This document shows positions 54,203-62,679 of a stretch of 64,000 bases of DNA, in pieces. Every line of letters begins with the position of its first letter. The first letter of the stretch is position 1. The DNA comes from Terriglobia bacterium (GTDB taxonomy: Bacteria > Acidobacteriota > Terriglobia > Terriglobales > Acidobacteriaceae), in NCBI GenBank assembly GCA_020072815.1, contig JAIQGE010000012.1:186001-250000 (forward strand), written 5' to 3'. The notes under the pieces are model-generated. The model saw only the letters and a program-made list of their open reading frames with translations. It searched no databases and was not told the DNA's origin. A program made the position numbers and the translations under genes.

Positions 54203-54700
54203 ATGAAATGTCCATTTTGCGGGTTTGAGAACGACAAGGTAGTGGACTCGCGCGAGAGCAAGGAAGGCGAATCCATCCGCCGCCGCCGCGAGTGCATGAA
54301 GTGCGAGAAGCGCTTTACCACCTACGAGCGCATTGACGAAATTCCCTACATGGTGGTGAAGAAAGACGGCCGCCGCGAGAAATTCGAGCGCAAGAAAGTC
54401 CTCAACGGGCTGCTCCGGGCCTGCGAGAAACGGCCGGTCTCCATGGGCAAGCTGGAGCAGATCGTCAATGAGGTGGAGCAGTTTGTGGTGGATTCGCCGG
54501 AGCGGGAGCAGACTTCCACGGCCATCGGCGAGCAGATCATGGACCGCCTCAAGCAAATTGACAAAGTCGCATACATCCGCTTTGCGTCCGTGTACCGCGA
54601 CTTCCAGGACGTGAGCGAGTTTCACAGCGAACTGGAACGGCTCGGCGCTAATCCGGAAAAGCCCAAGTCGGCAGCTAAACCCAAACCCGGCGTGAAATAA
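54203..54700 (+). CDS. nrdR: Transcriptional repressor NrdR
   Basis: 165 aa. The zinc ribbon is MKCPFCGFENDKVVDSRES and RRRRECMKCEKRFTTYERI, then the ATP-cone (VVKKDGRREKFERKKVLNGLLRACEKRPV and EQTSTAIGEQIMDRLKQIDKVAYIRFASVYRDF). NrdR senses ATP/dATP and represses ribonucleotide reductase genes. The C-terminal extension (PEKPKSAAKPKPGVK) is short and variable. The IDH-family gene begins 10 bp downstream, so the two may be co-transcribed. Confidence 0.97.
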   Translation: MKCPFCGFENDKVVDSRESKEGESIRRRRECMKCEKRFTTYERIDEIPYMVVKKDGRREKFERKKVLNGLLRACEKRPVSMGKLEQIVNEVEQFVVDSPEREQTSTAIGEQIMDRLKQIDKVAYIRFASVYRDFQDVSEFHSELERLGANPEKPKSAAKPKPGVK

Positions 54701-54710
54701 TCAAGGACTC

Positions 54711-55730
54711 ATGGCCCATAAGGTGACATTGATTCCGGGCGACGGCATTGGCCCGGAAGTAACGCGCGCGACGGTCCGCATTCTGGAAGCGGCCGGAGTC
54801 AAGATTGACTGGGAAACCGTGGACGCCGGGGGCAAGGCCTACGAAAAATCCGGCCAGCACATTCCCCAAGAGCTGATTGAATCCATCGAGCGCACCGGCC
54901 TGGGGCTGAAAGGGCCCATCACCACGCCCATCGGCGAAGGTTTTGCCAGCATCAACGTGGCCCTGCGCAGACGATTTGAGCTTTACGCTAATTTTCGTCC
55001 GGTCCGCAGCCTGCCTTCCCTGCCCACGCGCTTTCCCAACGTGGACCTGGTCATTGTCCGCGAAAACACTGAGGGCGAGTACTCCGGCATTGAGCATGAA
55101 GTTGTGCCCGGCGTGGTGGAAGCGCTGAAGATCATCACGGAGAAAGCTTCCACGCGCATTGCGCGCTTCGCCTTTGAGTACGCGCGGCGGGAAAAACGCA
55201 AGAAAATCCACGCCATCCACAAAGCCAACATCATGAAGATGAGTGACGGCCTTTTTCTGCGTTGCTGCCGCGACATCGCCCGCGAATATCCCGAGATTCC
55301 CTACGCCGAGCACATCATTGACAACACTTGCATGCAGCTGGTGATGAACCCTTACCAGTACGACACGCTGGTGATGGAGAACCTCTACGGCGACATTATT
55401 TCCGACCTCTGCGCGGCATTTGTGGGCGGGCTGGGCCTGGTTCCGGGCGCCAACCTGGGCGATGGCTGCGCCATCTTTGAGGCCGTACACGGCTCCGCGC
55501 CGGACATCGCCGGCAAGGACCTGGCCAACCCCACCGCGCTGTTGCAGTCAGCCATTCTGATGCTGCGTCATCTGCATGAAGTGGAAGCCGCCGACGCCAT
55601 CTATACCGCGCTGGAAAAGACCTACAAGGAGAAGCTGCACATCACGCGCGACGTAGGCGGGACTTCCGGCACCACAGAATTTGCTGACGCGGTCATCGCC
55701 AACATGGCGGCCGTCCCTGTTACCAGCTAG
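54711..55730 (+). CDS. Isocitrate/isopropylmalate dehydrogenase family enzyme, probably NAD-dependent isocitrate dehydrogenase
   Basis: 339 aa. The opening VTLIPGDGIGPEVTRATVRI and SINVALRRRFELYANFRPVRSLP (substrate-binding Ser/Asn and Arg residues) match the IDH3-like branch. VIVRENTEGEYSGIEHEV and GDIISDLCAAFVGGLGLVPGANLG are also typical. The short Arg-rich substrate loop fits isocitrate better than isopropylmalate. It oxidises isocitrate to 2-oxoglutarate in the TCA cycle. AAGGA precedes the ATG. Confidence 0.9.
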   Translation: MAHKVTLIPGDGIGPEVTRATVRILEAAGVKIDWETVDAGGKAYEKSGQHIPQELIESIERTGLGLKGPITTPIGEGFASINVALRRRFELYANFRPVRSLPSLPTRFPNVDLVIVRENTEGEYSGIEHEVVPGVVEALKIITEKASTRIARFAFEYARREKRKKIHAIHKANIMKMSDGLFLRCCRDIAREYPEIPYAEHIIDNTCMQLVMNPYQYDTLVMENLYGDIISDLCAAFVGGLGLVPGANLGDGCAIFEAVHGSAPDIAGKDLANPTALLQSAILMLRHLHEVEAADAIYTALEKTYKEKLHITRDVGGTSGTTEFADAVIANMAAVPVTS

Positions 55731-55762
55731 ACCAGCCGTCTCCGATTTAGAATAATCAACCT

Positions 55763-56521
55763 ATGCGAATCGTACTCCCGGTCACGCTTCTGGCTTTGCT
55801 GTTCGCCGGCTGCAACAAGTCTGAAACCGCGCCGCAACCTGTTTCTGCGACGCCCGCCAAAGCCAACGTCATCGTGGTTGATCCCACTACCGCCGGCAGC
55901 ATCAGCGGTGTTGTCAGTTTCAAAGGCGTTGTCCCCAAGTTGGCGACGCTGGACATGAGCGCCGACCCCGGCTGTCCGCCCAAGCCGCAGCCTGCGGAAA
56001 CCGTGGTGGTCAAGAACGGCAAACTGGCCAATGTATTTGTGTACGTAAAAGCCGGGCTGCCCGCAGGATCGTTCGCCATTCCGCCGGAACCGGTTGTTTT
56101 GACGCAAAAGGGCTGCCGCTACGTCCCGCGGGTGATGGGCGTCATGACCGGACAGCCGTTTAAGGTCACCAACACCGACACCGCGGACCACAACATCCAC
56201 AACATGCCGGGCGCCAACCCGGAGTGGAATGAGAGCCAGATGCCGACTGACCCGCCCATCATCAAAACCTTCGCCAAGCCGGAAATGAATATGGTGCTGC
56301 AGTGCAACCAACACCCGTGGATGCGCGCGTCGGTGAACGTGATGACCCATCCTTACTTTGCGGTCAGCGGCGAAGACGGCAGCTTCCAGATCAAGGATCT
56401 GCCACCGGGCGACTATACGTTACTCGCCGTTCATGAAAAGTTCGGCGAGCAGACCGTGCAGGTGAAGGTGGCGGCCAAAGAGAGCGCGAAGGCCGCGTTC
56501 ACTTTTACGCCACGGCCGTAG
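55763..56521 (+). CDS. Lipoprotein with cupredoxin-like and carboxypeptidase-regulatory-like domains
   Basis: 252 aa. A lipobox (LLFAGC) implies a lipid anchor. A beta-rich middle (SISGVVSFKGVVPKLATLDM) follows. Then the likely type I copper ligands appear: DHNIHNMPGANPEWN and VLQCNQHPWMRA (His, Cys, His, Met order as in plastocyanin-like proteins). The end (GEDGSFQIKDLPPGDYTLLAVHEKFG) is a carboxypeptidase-regulatory-like fold. The protein may carry electrons or deliver copper. Its position directly before the CtaA and CtaB genes suggests a role near cytochrome oxidase. A TAGAAT box precedes it by 9 bp. Confidence 0.83.
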   Translation: MRIVLPVTLLALLFAGCNKSETAPQPVSATPAKANVIVVDPTTAGSISGVVSFKGVVPKLATLDMSADPGCPPKPQPAETVVVKNGKLANVFVYVKAGLPAGSFAIPPEPVVLTQKGCRYVPRVMGVMTGQPFKVTNTDTADHNIHNMPGANPEWNESQMPTDPPIIKTFAKPEMNMVLQCNQHPWMRASVNVMTHPYFAVSGEDGSFQIKDLPPGDYTLLAVHEKFGEQTVQVKVAAKESAKAAFTFTPRP

Positions 56522-56596
56522 AATCTCTCCGTCCGGTTCGGGCCGAACTGAATCCAGATGCTAAAATGAGAGGTTTCCCAAGGAGAAGTTCTGGAG

Positions 56597-57577
56597 TTGT
56601 CCCCCTACAAACCGGCCCATCACTGGTTTACTCTGTTCGTCGCGATTGCGGCCTTTCTGCTGCTGATTGCCGGCGGGCTGGTTACCAGCAACAACGCAGG
56701 TCTGGCCGTCCCCGACTGGCCCACCAGCTTTGGCTCGCTGTACAAGATGCCGCGCATGATCGGCGGCGTGAAGTTTGAGCACGGCCACCGCGTGTTCGCC
56801 GAGATCGTGGGCCTGCTGACCATTATTGCCGCCGTCTGGACATGGATGGTGGACCAGCGCCGCTGGATGCGCACGCTGACCGTGGGCGCCGTGTTGGGCG
56901 TGGTATTTCAGGGCGTGCTGGGTGGTCTGACCGTGCTGAATTTTCTTCCTCCAGCCATCTCCACCGCGCACGGCGTCGTCGGCCAGACCATGTTCTGCGT
57001 GCTGGCGGCCATCGCCGTCTTTACCGGCCGGAGCTGGCTGGAAGAACCCGCGGCAAGCATCACCAAACAGGACGCGGCTCCGCTCATCCGCCATAGCTGG
57101 ATGCTGATCGGCTTCCTTTACCTGCAACTGGTTCTGGGCGCGGCGTTCCGCCACGTGTGGACCAAGTGGGGCCCGGTAGGTTCCGCACAGTGGCCGGCGA
57201 AAAAGATCGTGCACATGTTCCTTTATCCACACATTTTGAATTCGCTGCTGGTCGCCGGCCTGATTGTGTATGTGAGCCTGCGGGTCCTCAGCAAACATCA
57301 AAACATCGCTCACCTGAAACGCCCGGCGCTTTGGCTCCTGTTGCTCATGATTGTGCAGATGATGCTGGGCATCAGCGCTTACGTGGTCCGCGTGGTTTTG
57401 GGCGTGGATGAAGCGCAGCCCACGCTGGCCCTGGTGGGGATCACGGTGGCCCATCTGGGAGTGGGTGCGCTGATACTGGCGTTTGCTTTTGTGCTGACCA
57501 TCCAAACCTACCGCCATACCAGCGACTCGGGGCAAGTCCTTCCCATTGACAGCCGCAGAAAGAAGGCCAACGCATGA
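56597..57577 (+). CDS. ctaA: Heme A synthase CtaA
   Basis: 326 aa from TTG 56597, behind AAGGAGAAG. A multi-helix membrane protein with LIAGGLVTSNNAGLAVPDWPTSFG and FEHGHRVFAEIVGLLT (His for heme, N-terminal half), then STAHGVVGQTMFCVL and a second half with HMFLYPHILNSLLVAG. It oxidises the methyl group of heme O to make heme A. It overlaps the next gene, ctaB, by 4 bp, so the two are coupled. Confidence 0.93.
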   Translation: MSPYKPAHHWFTLFVAIAAFLLLIAGGLVTSNNAGLAVPDWPTSFGSLYKMPRMIGGVKFEHGHRVFAEIVGLLTIIAAVWTWMVDQRRWMRTLTVGAVLGVVFQGVLGGLTVLNFLPPAISTAHGVVGQTMFCVLAAIAVFTGRSWLEEPAASITKQDAAPLIRHSWMLIGFLYLQLVLGAAFRHVWTKWGPVGSAQWPAKKIVHMFLYPHILNSLLVAGLIVYVSLRVLSKHQNIAHLKRPALWLLLLMIVQMMLGISAYVVRVVLGVDEAQPTLALVGITVAHLGVGALILAFAFVLTIQTYRHTSDSGQVLPIDSRRKKANA

Positions 57578-58539
57578 GCACCGCGCAGCAACTCGTGGAG
57601 CAGGAAGCGGTGGCCGCCGTCAGCGTGGCGCCGGTGGCGAGAAAAAAACATTCTCTGCTCGGCGACTACGCTCAGCTCTTCAAAGTTCGCGTGACTTCCC
57701 TGCTGGTGATGACTGCCTGGGCCGGCTACTACATGGGCGCGGCCAAAAGCAACGAGCCCTGGCTTACTTGGAACCTGCTGAACGCGCTGTGGGGAATTGG
57801 TTTGACGTCCGCCGGCGCCGCGGCCCTGAATGAAGTGCTGGAGCGCCGCTTGGACGCGCTGATGAAGCGCACCAAGGACCGCCCGCTGCCGGCCGGCCGG
57901 ATGGACGCCGCTACCGGATGGATTGCCGGCGTCGCTGCCGTGTTGATCGGGTCCATTTCCCTGGCGATCACCACCAACCTGCTGACCGGTGTCCTAACGC
58001 TTTCAACCGCCGTCGCCTACCTGGTCTTCTACACGCCGCTGAAAACCGTGTCGCCAATTTCCACCTTTGTCGGCGCTTTTCCCGGAGCCATGCCGCCGCT
58101 CCTGGGCTGGACCGCGGTCCGCGGCCGCGTGGACCCCGAAGCGGTGTTCCTGTTCCTGATTGTCTTTCTGTGGCAGTTCCCCCACTTTCAGGCCATTGCC
58201 TGGATGTATCGCGACGACTACGCCGCCGCGGGAATCAAAATGCTTCCCGTGGTCGACAAAGCCGGACGCAGCGTGGTCCGGCAGATGATTTCCTACGGCT
58301 CGGCGCTCATCCCGGTGAGCTTGATGCCGGTGTTGTTCCGCATGTCCGGCAGGGTCTATCTGGCCGGGGCGTTGCTGCTGGGGCTGGGTTTCTTGTGGTT
58401 TGTTCTGCGGCTGGCGCGGACCAACCTGCCCACCACGTCGCCCGAATCACAGCGCCTGGCGCGGCAACTGCTGCAGGCGTCCATCATCTATCTGCCGCTC
58501 CTGTTTGCGCTGATGATGCTCAACGTGGTGCGCTCGTAA
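57574..58539 (+). CDS. ctaB: Protoheme IX farnesyltransferase (heme O synthase) CtaB
   Basis: 321 aa. The UbiA-type motif NEVLERRLDALMKRTKDRPLPAGRM gives the Mg-prenyl-diphosphate site. The helical core has GAFPGAMPPLLGWTAVRG and FLWQFPHFQAIAWMYRDDYAAAGIKML. It adds a farnesyl group to heme B. The first 27 residues (QQLVEQEAVAAVSVAPVARK) are a variable cytosolic stretch. The ABC ATPase start overlaps its stop by one base. Confidence 0.96.
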   Translation: MSTAQQLVEQEAVAAVSVAPVARKKHSLLGDYAQLFKVRVTSLLVMTAWAGYYMGAAKSNEPWLTWNLLNALWGIGLTSAGAAALNEVLERRLDALMKRTKDRPLPAGRMDAATGWIAGVAAVLIGSISLAITTNLLTGVLTLSTAVAYLVFYTPLKTVSPISTFVGAFPGAMPPLLGWTAVRGRVDPEAVFLFLIVFLWQFPHFQAIAWMYRDDYAAAGIKMLPVVDKAGRSVVRQMISYGSALIPVSLMPVLFRMSGRVYLAGALLLGLGFLWFVLRLARTNLPTTSPESQRLARQLLQASIIYLPLLFALMMLNVVRS

Positions 58540-59546
58540 TGGCCACTGTCTTGGACAATGTGACTTCAACTCCTTCCGCCCGCGATGGTTCCCCTGTAAT
58601 CCAGGTGGAAGAGCTTCGCCACAGTTACGGCGATCGTGTAGCGCTAAATGGAGTTTCGTTTGACGTCCGCGCTGGGGAAATCTTTGCTCTACTCGGACCC
58701 AACGGCAGCGGCAAGACCACGCTGTTCCGCATACTCTCCACGCTGATGCTGCCCACCAGCGGACGCGCCCTGGTCGGCGGCTGCGATGCCGCCACGCAAC
58801 CTGACGATGTGCGCCGCCGCATCGGAGTCGTCTTTCAGTCGCAGAGCGTGGACATCAAGTTGAGCGCGGCGGAAAATCTCTGGCATCAGGGCCATCTTTA
58901 CGGGCTGCATGGGAGCGAACTCAAGTCGCGGATACAGGAAATGCTGGCCCGCGTGGGACTGGCCGACCGCGCTGGCGATCGCGTGGAAACCTTCTCCGGC
59001 GGCATGCGGCGGCGCGTGGAACTGGCCAAAGGACTCATGCATCATCCCAGCGTACTGTTGCTGGACGAACCTACAACAGGGCTTGATCCCGGCGCGCGTC
59101 GCGATTTGTGGCAATACCTGCATGAATTGCGTACGCAGGAGCGCGTTTCGGTCATCGTGACCACGCATCTTATGGAAGAAGCCGAGCGTTGCGATCGCCT
59201 GGCCATCTTGAGCGAAGGCCAAGTGGTCGCCTTGGGAACGCCGCTGGAATTGCGCAGCGAAATTGGCGGCGACGTGATCGTCCTCGAAACTGGCGACCCG
59301 GCGTCACTGGCGGCGCGCATCAAGCAGAAATTCCAGGTTGCCGCCACGGTGCTGGAGAACAAAGTCCGCATGGAGCGCAAGGACGGCCACCGCTTCGTCC
59401 CTGACCTGGTGGAGGCCTTCCCCGGTGAAGTGCAGTCCATCTCCGTGAGCAAGCCGACTTTGGAAGACGTGTTCATTGCCCGCACCGGCCATCGCTTCTG
59501 GACGGAAGATGCGCAAGAAGCTGCGACGCAACAGGAGAAACACTAA
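58539..59546 (+). CDS. ABC transporter ATP-binding protein in the cytochrome-oxidase maturation cluster
   Basis: 335 aa from ATG 58539, sharing one base with the ctaB stop. Walker A is GPNGSGKTT, the signature FSGGMRRRVELAKGL, and Walker B VLLLDEPTTGLDPGARR. The DrrA/NatA-type ATPases share this length, and a C-terminal extension follows (GGDVIVLETGDPASLAARI). It would energise the permease encoded directly after it. The clustering with heme A synthesis genes is seen in other bacteria, but the cargo is unknown. Confidence 0.9.
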   Translation: MATVLDNVTSTPSARDGSPVIQVEELRHSYGDRVALNGVSFDVRAGEIFALLGPNGSGKTTLFRILSTLMLPTSGRALVGGCDAATQPDDVRRRIGVVFQSQSVDIKLSAAENLWHQGHLYGLHGSELKSRIQEMLARVGLADRAGDRVETFSGGMRRRVELAKGLMHHPSVLLLDEPTTGLDPGARRDLWQYLHELRTQERVSVIVTTHLMEEAERCDRLAILSEGQVVALGTPLELRSEIGGDVIVLETGDPASLAARIKQKFQVAATVLENKVRMERKDGHRFVPDLVEAFPGEVQSISVSKPTLEDVFIARTGHRFWTEDAQEAATQQEKH

Positions 59547-60374
59547 ATGGTCCAGGCAGCCATCACCCCCGCCGCGGCGGTTGCACCCCGCGTGAACCCG
59601 TTCTTGCCCGCGTTCACCTTGTGGTGGCGCGAAGTGGTGCGCTTCTACCGGCAGCCGGCGCGGGTGGTGGGCGTGATTGCTTCACCGCTCATCTTCTGGG
59701 TGGTCATCGGCGCGGGCTTTGGAAAGTCATTGCAGTCGGGCGCCATCGGCACCGGCAACTACCTGCTCTATTTCTTTCCCGGCGCGCTGATGATGATCGT
59801 CCTCTTCACTTCCATCTTCACCATGATGTCAGTCATTGAAGATCGCAATGAGGGCTTTCTTCTTTCCGTGATGGTGGCCCCCGTTCACCGCTCGGGGATC
59901 GTGCTGGGAAAAGTGCTGGGCGGCACCACGCTCTCCGCCATTCAAGGACTGCTGTTTCTGGTGGTCGCGCCGTTCATCGGCATTCGACTGGGCCTGGAGC
60001 AGGTCCTGATCACCGCGCTGGTCACGTTTCTGGTTTCGTTCGCGCTCACCGCGCTGGGCTTTGCCATCGCCTGGCGGATGGAATCATCCCAGGGGTTTCA
60101 TGCCATCATCAATCTGTTCCTGATCCCCCTGTGGCTGCTTTCCGGGGCCCTGTTCCCCATGAGCGGCGCCACCGGCTGGATCAAGATGCTGATGCTCGTC
60201 AACCCGCTGAAGTATGGCATGGACGCGCTGCTGGTCACTATGTTTCCCGCAACTGCTCCGGCGACTACGCTGCCTCTTTGGGGATCCATCGCTGTGCTGG
60301 CCGCGTTCGCTGTGTTGGTATTCGCTGCCGGGTTTGTGATCGCCAGCCGCCGCAGCACGGTCCCCGCGGCTTAA
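59547..60374 (+). CDS. ABC-2 type permease
   Basis: 275 aa starting immediately after the ATPase. About six membrane helices, with the ABC-2 features REVVRFYRQPARVVGVIASPLIFWVVIGAGFGKS, FPGALMMIVLFTSIFTMMSVIEDRNEGFLLSVMVAP and LIPLWLLSGALFPMSGATGWIKMLMLVNPLKYGMDAL. This layout is typical of exporters of lipids, drugs or hydrophobic molecules. With its ATPase it lies between ctaB and the DUF420 gene. Confidence 0.9.
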   Translation: MVQAAITPAAAVAPRVNPFLPAFTLWWREVVRFYRQPARVVGVIASPLIFWVVIGAGFGKSLQSGAIGTGNYLLYFFPGALMMIVLFTSIFTMMSVIEDRNEGFLLSVMVAPVHRSGIVLGKVLGGTTLSAIQGLLFLVVAPFIGIRLGLEQVLITALVTFLVSFALTALGFAIAWRMESSQGFHAIINLFLIPLWLLSGALFPMSGATGWIKMLMLVNPLKYGMDALLVTMFPATAPATTLPLWGSIAVLAAFAVLVFAAGFVIASRRSTVPAA

Positions 60375-60806
60375 ATGGCCGATTTAACCATTTTCCCGGC
60401 CATCAACGCCACGCTCAACGGCGCCAGCGCCGTGCTGATACTCACCGGACGGGCCTTCATTGCCCGCAAGCAAGTCGCACGCCACCGCGCATGCATGATT
60501 GCCGCGGTCATCACGTCGGGCATTTTCCTGGTTTGCTATCTCTACTACCATGCCCACGTCGGTTCCGTGCGTTTTCCCGGACAAGGCTGGGTGCGTCCGG
60601 TTTATTTTGCGATCCTGATCTCGCACACGGTGCTGGCGGCTGCTGTCCCCCCGCTGGCGCTGACGACCCTCACTTTTGCCCTGCGCGAAAAATTTGACCG
60701 CCATCGCAAGATCGCCCGCTGGACGTACCCCATCTGGCTTTACGTGTCGGTGACCGGCGTGGTGGTCTATATAATGCTGTACCGCATTTACGGCGCGCAT
60801 GCATAA
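60375..60806 (+). CDS. DUF420 (YozB/CtaM-like) cytochrome-oxidase assembly protein
   Basis: 143 aa. ADLTIFPAINATLNGASAVLILTGRAFIARKQVARHRACM, then LYYHAHVGSVRFPGQGWVRPVYFAILISHTVLAAAVPPLALTTL and RHRKIARWTYPIWLYVSVTGVVVYIMLY are characteristic of the family. The conserved His residues (KQVARHRACM, YYHAHVG, LISHTVL) could bind copper or heme. The staphylococcal CtaM of this family is needed for heme A-type oxidase function. It begins directly after the permease stop. Confidence 0.9.
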   Translation: MADLTIFPAINATLNGASAVLILTGRAFIARKQVARHRACMIAAVITSGIFLVCYLYYHAHVGSVRFPGQGWVRPVYFAILISHTVLAAAVPPLALTTLTFALREKFDRHRKIARWTYPIWLYVSVTGVVVYIMLYRIYGAHA

Positions 60807-60881
60807 GAAGCTAAGATGCTGAGACGCCGCGTGCCACGCACTTCGCGCGCGCAGCGAGGCCGCGCGGCGGCTTAGGGACTT

Positions 60882-60909
60882 TTGACAAATCTTCGCGGCC
60901 TGATATATT
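60882..60909 (+). promoter_or_regulatory. Sigma-70-type promoter of ssb
   Basis: TTGACA (60882-60887) and TATATT (60904-60909) are spaced by 16 bp, close to ideal. The SSB start is 33 bp downstream, and GAAGGGA lies before the ATG. Confidence 0.75.
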
Positions 60910-60941
60910 GACGGAAAATTCTTGAAGGGAACGAAACTCTC

Positions 60942-61442
60942 ATGGCACGCAGCGTAAACAAAGTGATTCTCGTCGGGAACCTGGGCAAAGACCCTGAAGT
61001 AAAGTACACGCCCAACGGCGTCCCGGTTGCCAAGTTCAGCATCGCCACCAACGAAAAGTTCAAAGACAAGAGCGGCGAGTGGCAGGAGCGCACTGAGTGG
61101 CACAACATTGTGGCCTGGCAGCGACTGGCGGAGATTGTGGGCGAGTACGTGAAGAAAGGCTCCAAAGTCTATCTGGAAGGCAAGCTGCAAACCTCCAGTT
61201 GGGAAGACAAGCAGAGCGGAGAGAAGAAGTACCGTACTGAGATTGTGGCCCAGGAGTTGGTTCTGCTCAGCGGTCGGGGCGACAGCGAAGGCGGCGAAGG
61301 AAAGTTCTCGCGCAGCGGCGGGGCCTCGCATGCGGGTGGCGGTGCGTCCAGCGCCGGGGCAAGTTCCATGGACCAGCGGACACAACACACTGATGAGGTA
61401 GCGCATTCGGCGGAAATCACTGACGAAGATATTCCCTTTTAG
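60942..61442 (+). CDS. ssb: Single-stranded DNA-binding protein
   Basis: 166 aa. The OB fold opens [39 protein letters not shown] and contains [42 protein letters not shown] Gly/Ser-rich linker leads to the acidic tip DEDIPF, which recruits partner proteins. It protects single-stranded DNA during replication and repair. A strong promoter precedes it. Confidence 0.97.
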   Translation: MARSVNKVILVGNLGKDPEVKYTPNGVPVAKFSIATNEKFKDKSGEWQERTEWHNIVAWQRLAEIVGEYVKKGSKVYLEGKLQTSSWEDKQSGEKKYRTEIVAQELVLLSGRGDSEGGEGKFSRSGGASHAGGGASSAGASSMDQRTQHTDEVAHSAEITDEDIPF

Positions 61443-61833
61443 CGCGGCAATCCGCGCGGCCAAGAGCGCAAACCCGAGCAAGGCTGCGACCCGAGAGAGC
61501 GCGCAAGTGCCTTCCTGCAGCCCTGCGCGGACGCTCCCTTGGCGGGTCTGGCTTCCCTTTGTCACTTCTTGCGCCCAGATTGACATTTTATGTCACTTTG
61601 CGGTTAAAATCAGGAAGAGTCAACCCCAGCGTTCTCCAATACGATTGATTCGATATCTCGCTTCAAATCAATTATTTAGATGGACCAATCTGGGCCTTGC
61701 TGCAGGGTCTCAGTCGAAAGGTATTCGGATTGCAAAATGTAAAGGAACGTTGAGTTCTCTCAAGTTCAGTCAAGTACGTCAGTACTCAAAGAGTTTGAGG
61801 ATTCCGAGGATTCCAAAGAGGGAGATTTTATCC
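61443..61833. other. Leader region of pilin locus 1
   Basis: No supported gene. It contains the palindrome TGACA-N5-TGTCA (61581-61595), also found before the next two pilin loci. A TGTCACTT-like motif recurs nearby (61560). The pilin ATG at 61834 follows GGGAGA. Confidence 0.5.
61581..61595. promoter_or_regulatory. Palindrome TGACA-N5-TGTCA before pilin locus 1
   Basis: TGACA-TTTTA-TGTCA. Copies with the same spacing lie before pilin loci 2 (62447) and 3 (63324, one base changed). A shared pilin regulator is an inference. Confidence 0.55.
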
Positions 61834-62335
61834 ATGCGCAAACAGAAAGGCTTTTCATTGATCGAGTTGCTGATTGTGGTAGCGATCATTTTGATCATCG
61901 CCGCAATTGCAATTCCCAGCTTGCTCCGGTCGCGTATGGCAGCCAACGATTCCGCTGCCGCCAGCACCGTCCGCACCGTCAACACTTCTGAGGTTGCTTA
62001 CCTCACCTGGCACCGCGAAGGTGGATTGCACCGTTCCCGCCAACGTCGGCGCGAACAGCGCCTGCCTGATTGACGCCATTGTGGGCTGCAGCGACGCCGG
62101 TCCGTGTCCGAAATCCGGCTACTCGTATTACATCACCGGCAACGCGCCCGCCAATCCGGGTCCGCTGCCCGACTACGCGATCACCGCAGCCGCCACCAAC
62201 TGGGGAACCTCCGGTAACACCACGTTCTGCTCCATCACGGACGGCGTAGTGCGCCGCCTGGTCACACCGGTCCAGATCTCTGCCGCGGCATCGACCACGG
62301 TTTGCGCTGGCGCCACTTACCAGGCTACTCAGTAA
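61834..62335 (+). pseudogene. Type IV pilin locus 1, frameshifted
   Basis: It begins MRKQKGFSLIELLIVVAII, with the prepilin-peptidase site after G7 (KG^FSLIELL). The frame leads through AASTVRTVNTSEVAYLT and then into WHREGGLHRSRQRRREQRL and a stop at 62073 (79 aa). In the other frame the pilin continues GTAKVDCTVPANVGANSACLID and further to ATYQATQ and stop at 62335. A deletion after the tyrosine-leucine-threonine codons removed part of the head-domain start. It is a near copy of locus 2, but lacks 18 further bases. The short 79-aa product might still be made. A terminator follows. Confidence 0.8.
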
Positions 62336-62393
62336 GCCTGCTTCAACTCGGAGTTTTTCGGCAAGTACCTGGGGGAGGGTATGAGCCAAAACG

Positions 62394-62426
62394 GAGGACA
62401 TGGTGAAAGCCATGTCCTCTTTGTTT
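62394..62426 (+). terminator. Intrinsic terminator of pilin locus 1
   Basis: GAGGACATGG and CCATGTCCTC form a perfect 10-bp stem around a 6-base loop, followed by TTTGTTT. An almost identical copy follows locus 2. Confidence 0.85.
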
Positions 62427-62446
62427 GCGAGAATATGTCAAACGTA

Positions 62447-62461
62447 TGACATTATTTGTCA
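62447..62461. promoter_or_regulatory. Palindrome TGACA-N5-TGTCA before pilin locus 2
   Basis: TGACA-TTATT-TGTCA. A second half-site, TGTCA at 62436, is close and inverted. The rest of 62462-62679 holds no gene. Confidence 0.55.
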
Positions 62462-62679
62462 TTAAAATCGCCCAAACTCACTGAAAGTCCCCTAATGCAT
62501 AGTACTGACCTGGCTGCGAGTAAGTCTTTTTTTTGGCTGGACTTGAACCAGAAAAGGCACCGACTCCCCCGGCGGTGGCCCGTAAAGTGCACTATCCAGG
62601 CTCGAAGGCACAAGTGGTCGTCTCGCGCACAGCGGAGTTTTCATAAAGCCACGGCCTAGAATTTGTAGAGGAGATCTCC

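Noticed and set aside
62535-62553. tRNA-like T-arm on the reverse strand (GGTTCAAGTCC)
   Set aside because: The T-stem is imperfect, there is no acceptor stem or anticodon arm at proper distance, and no CCA. Judged chance.
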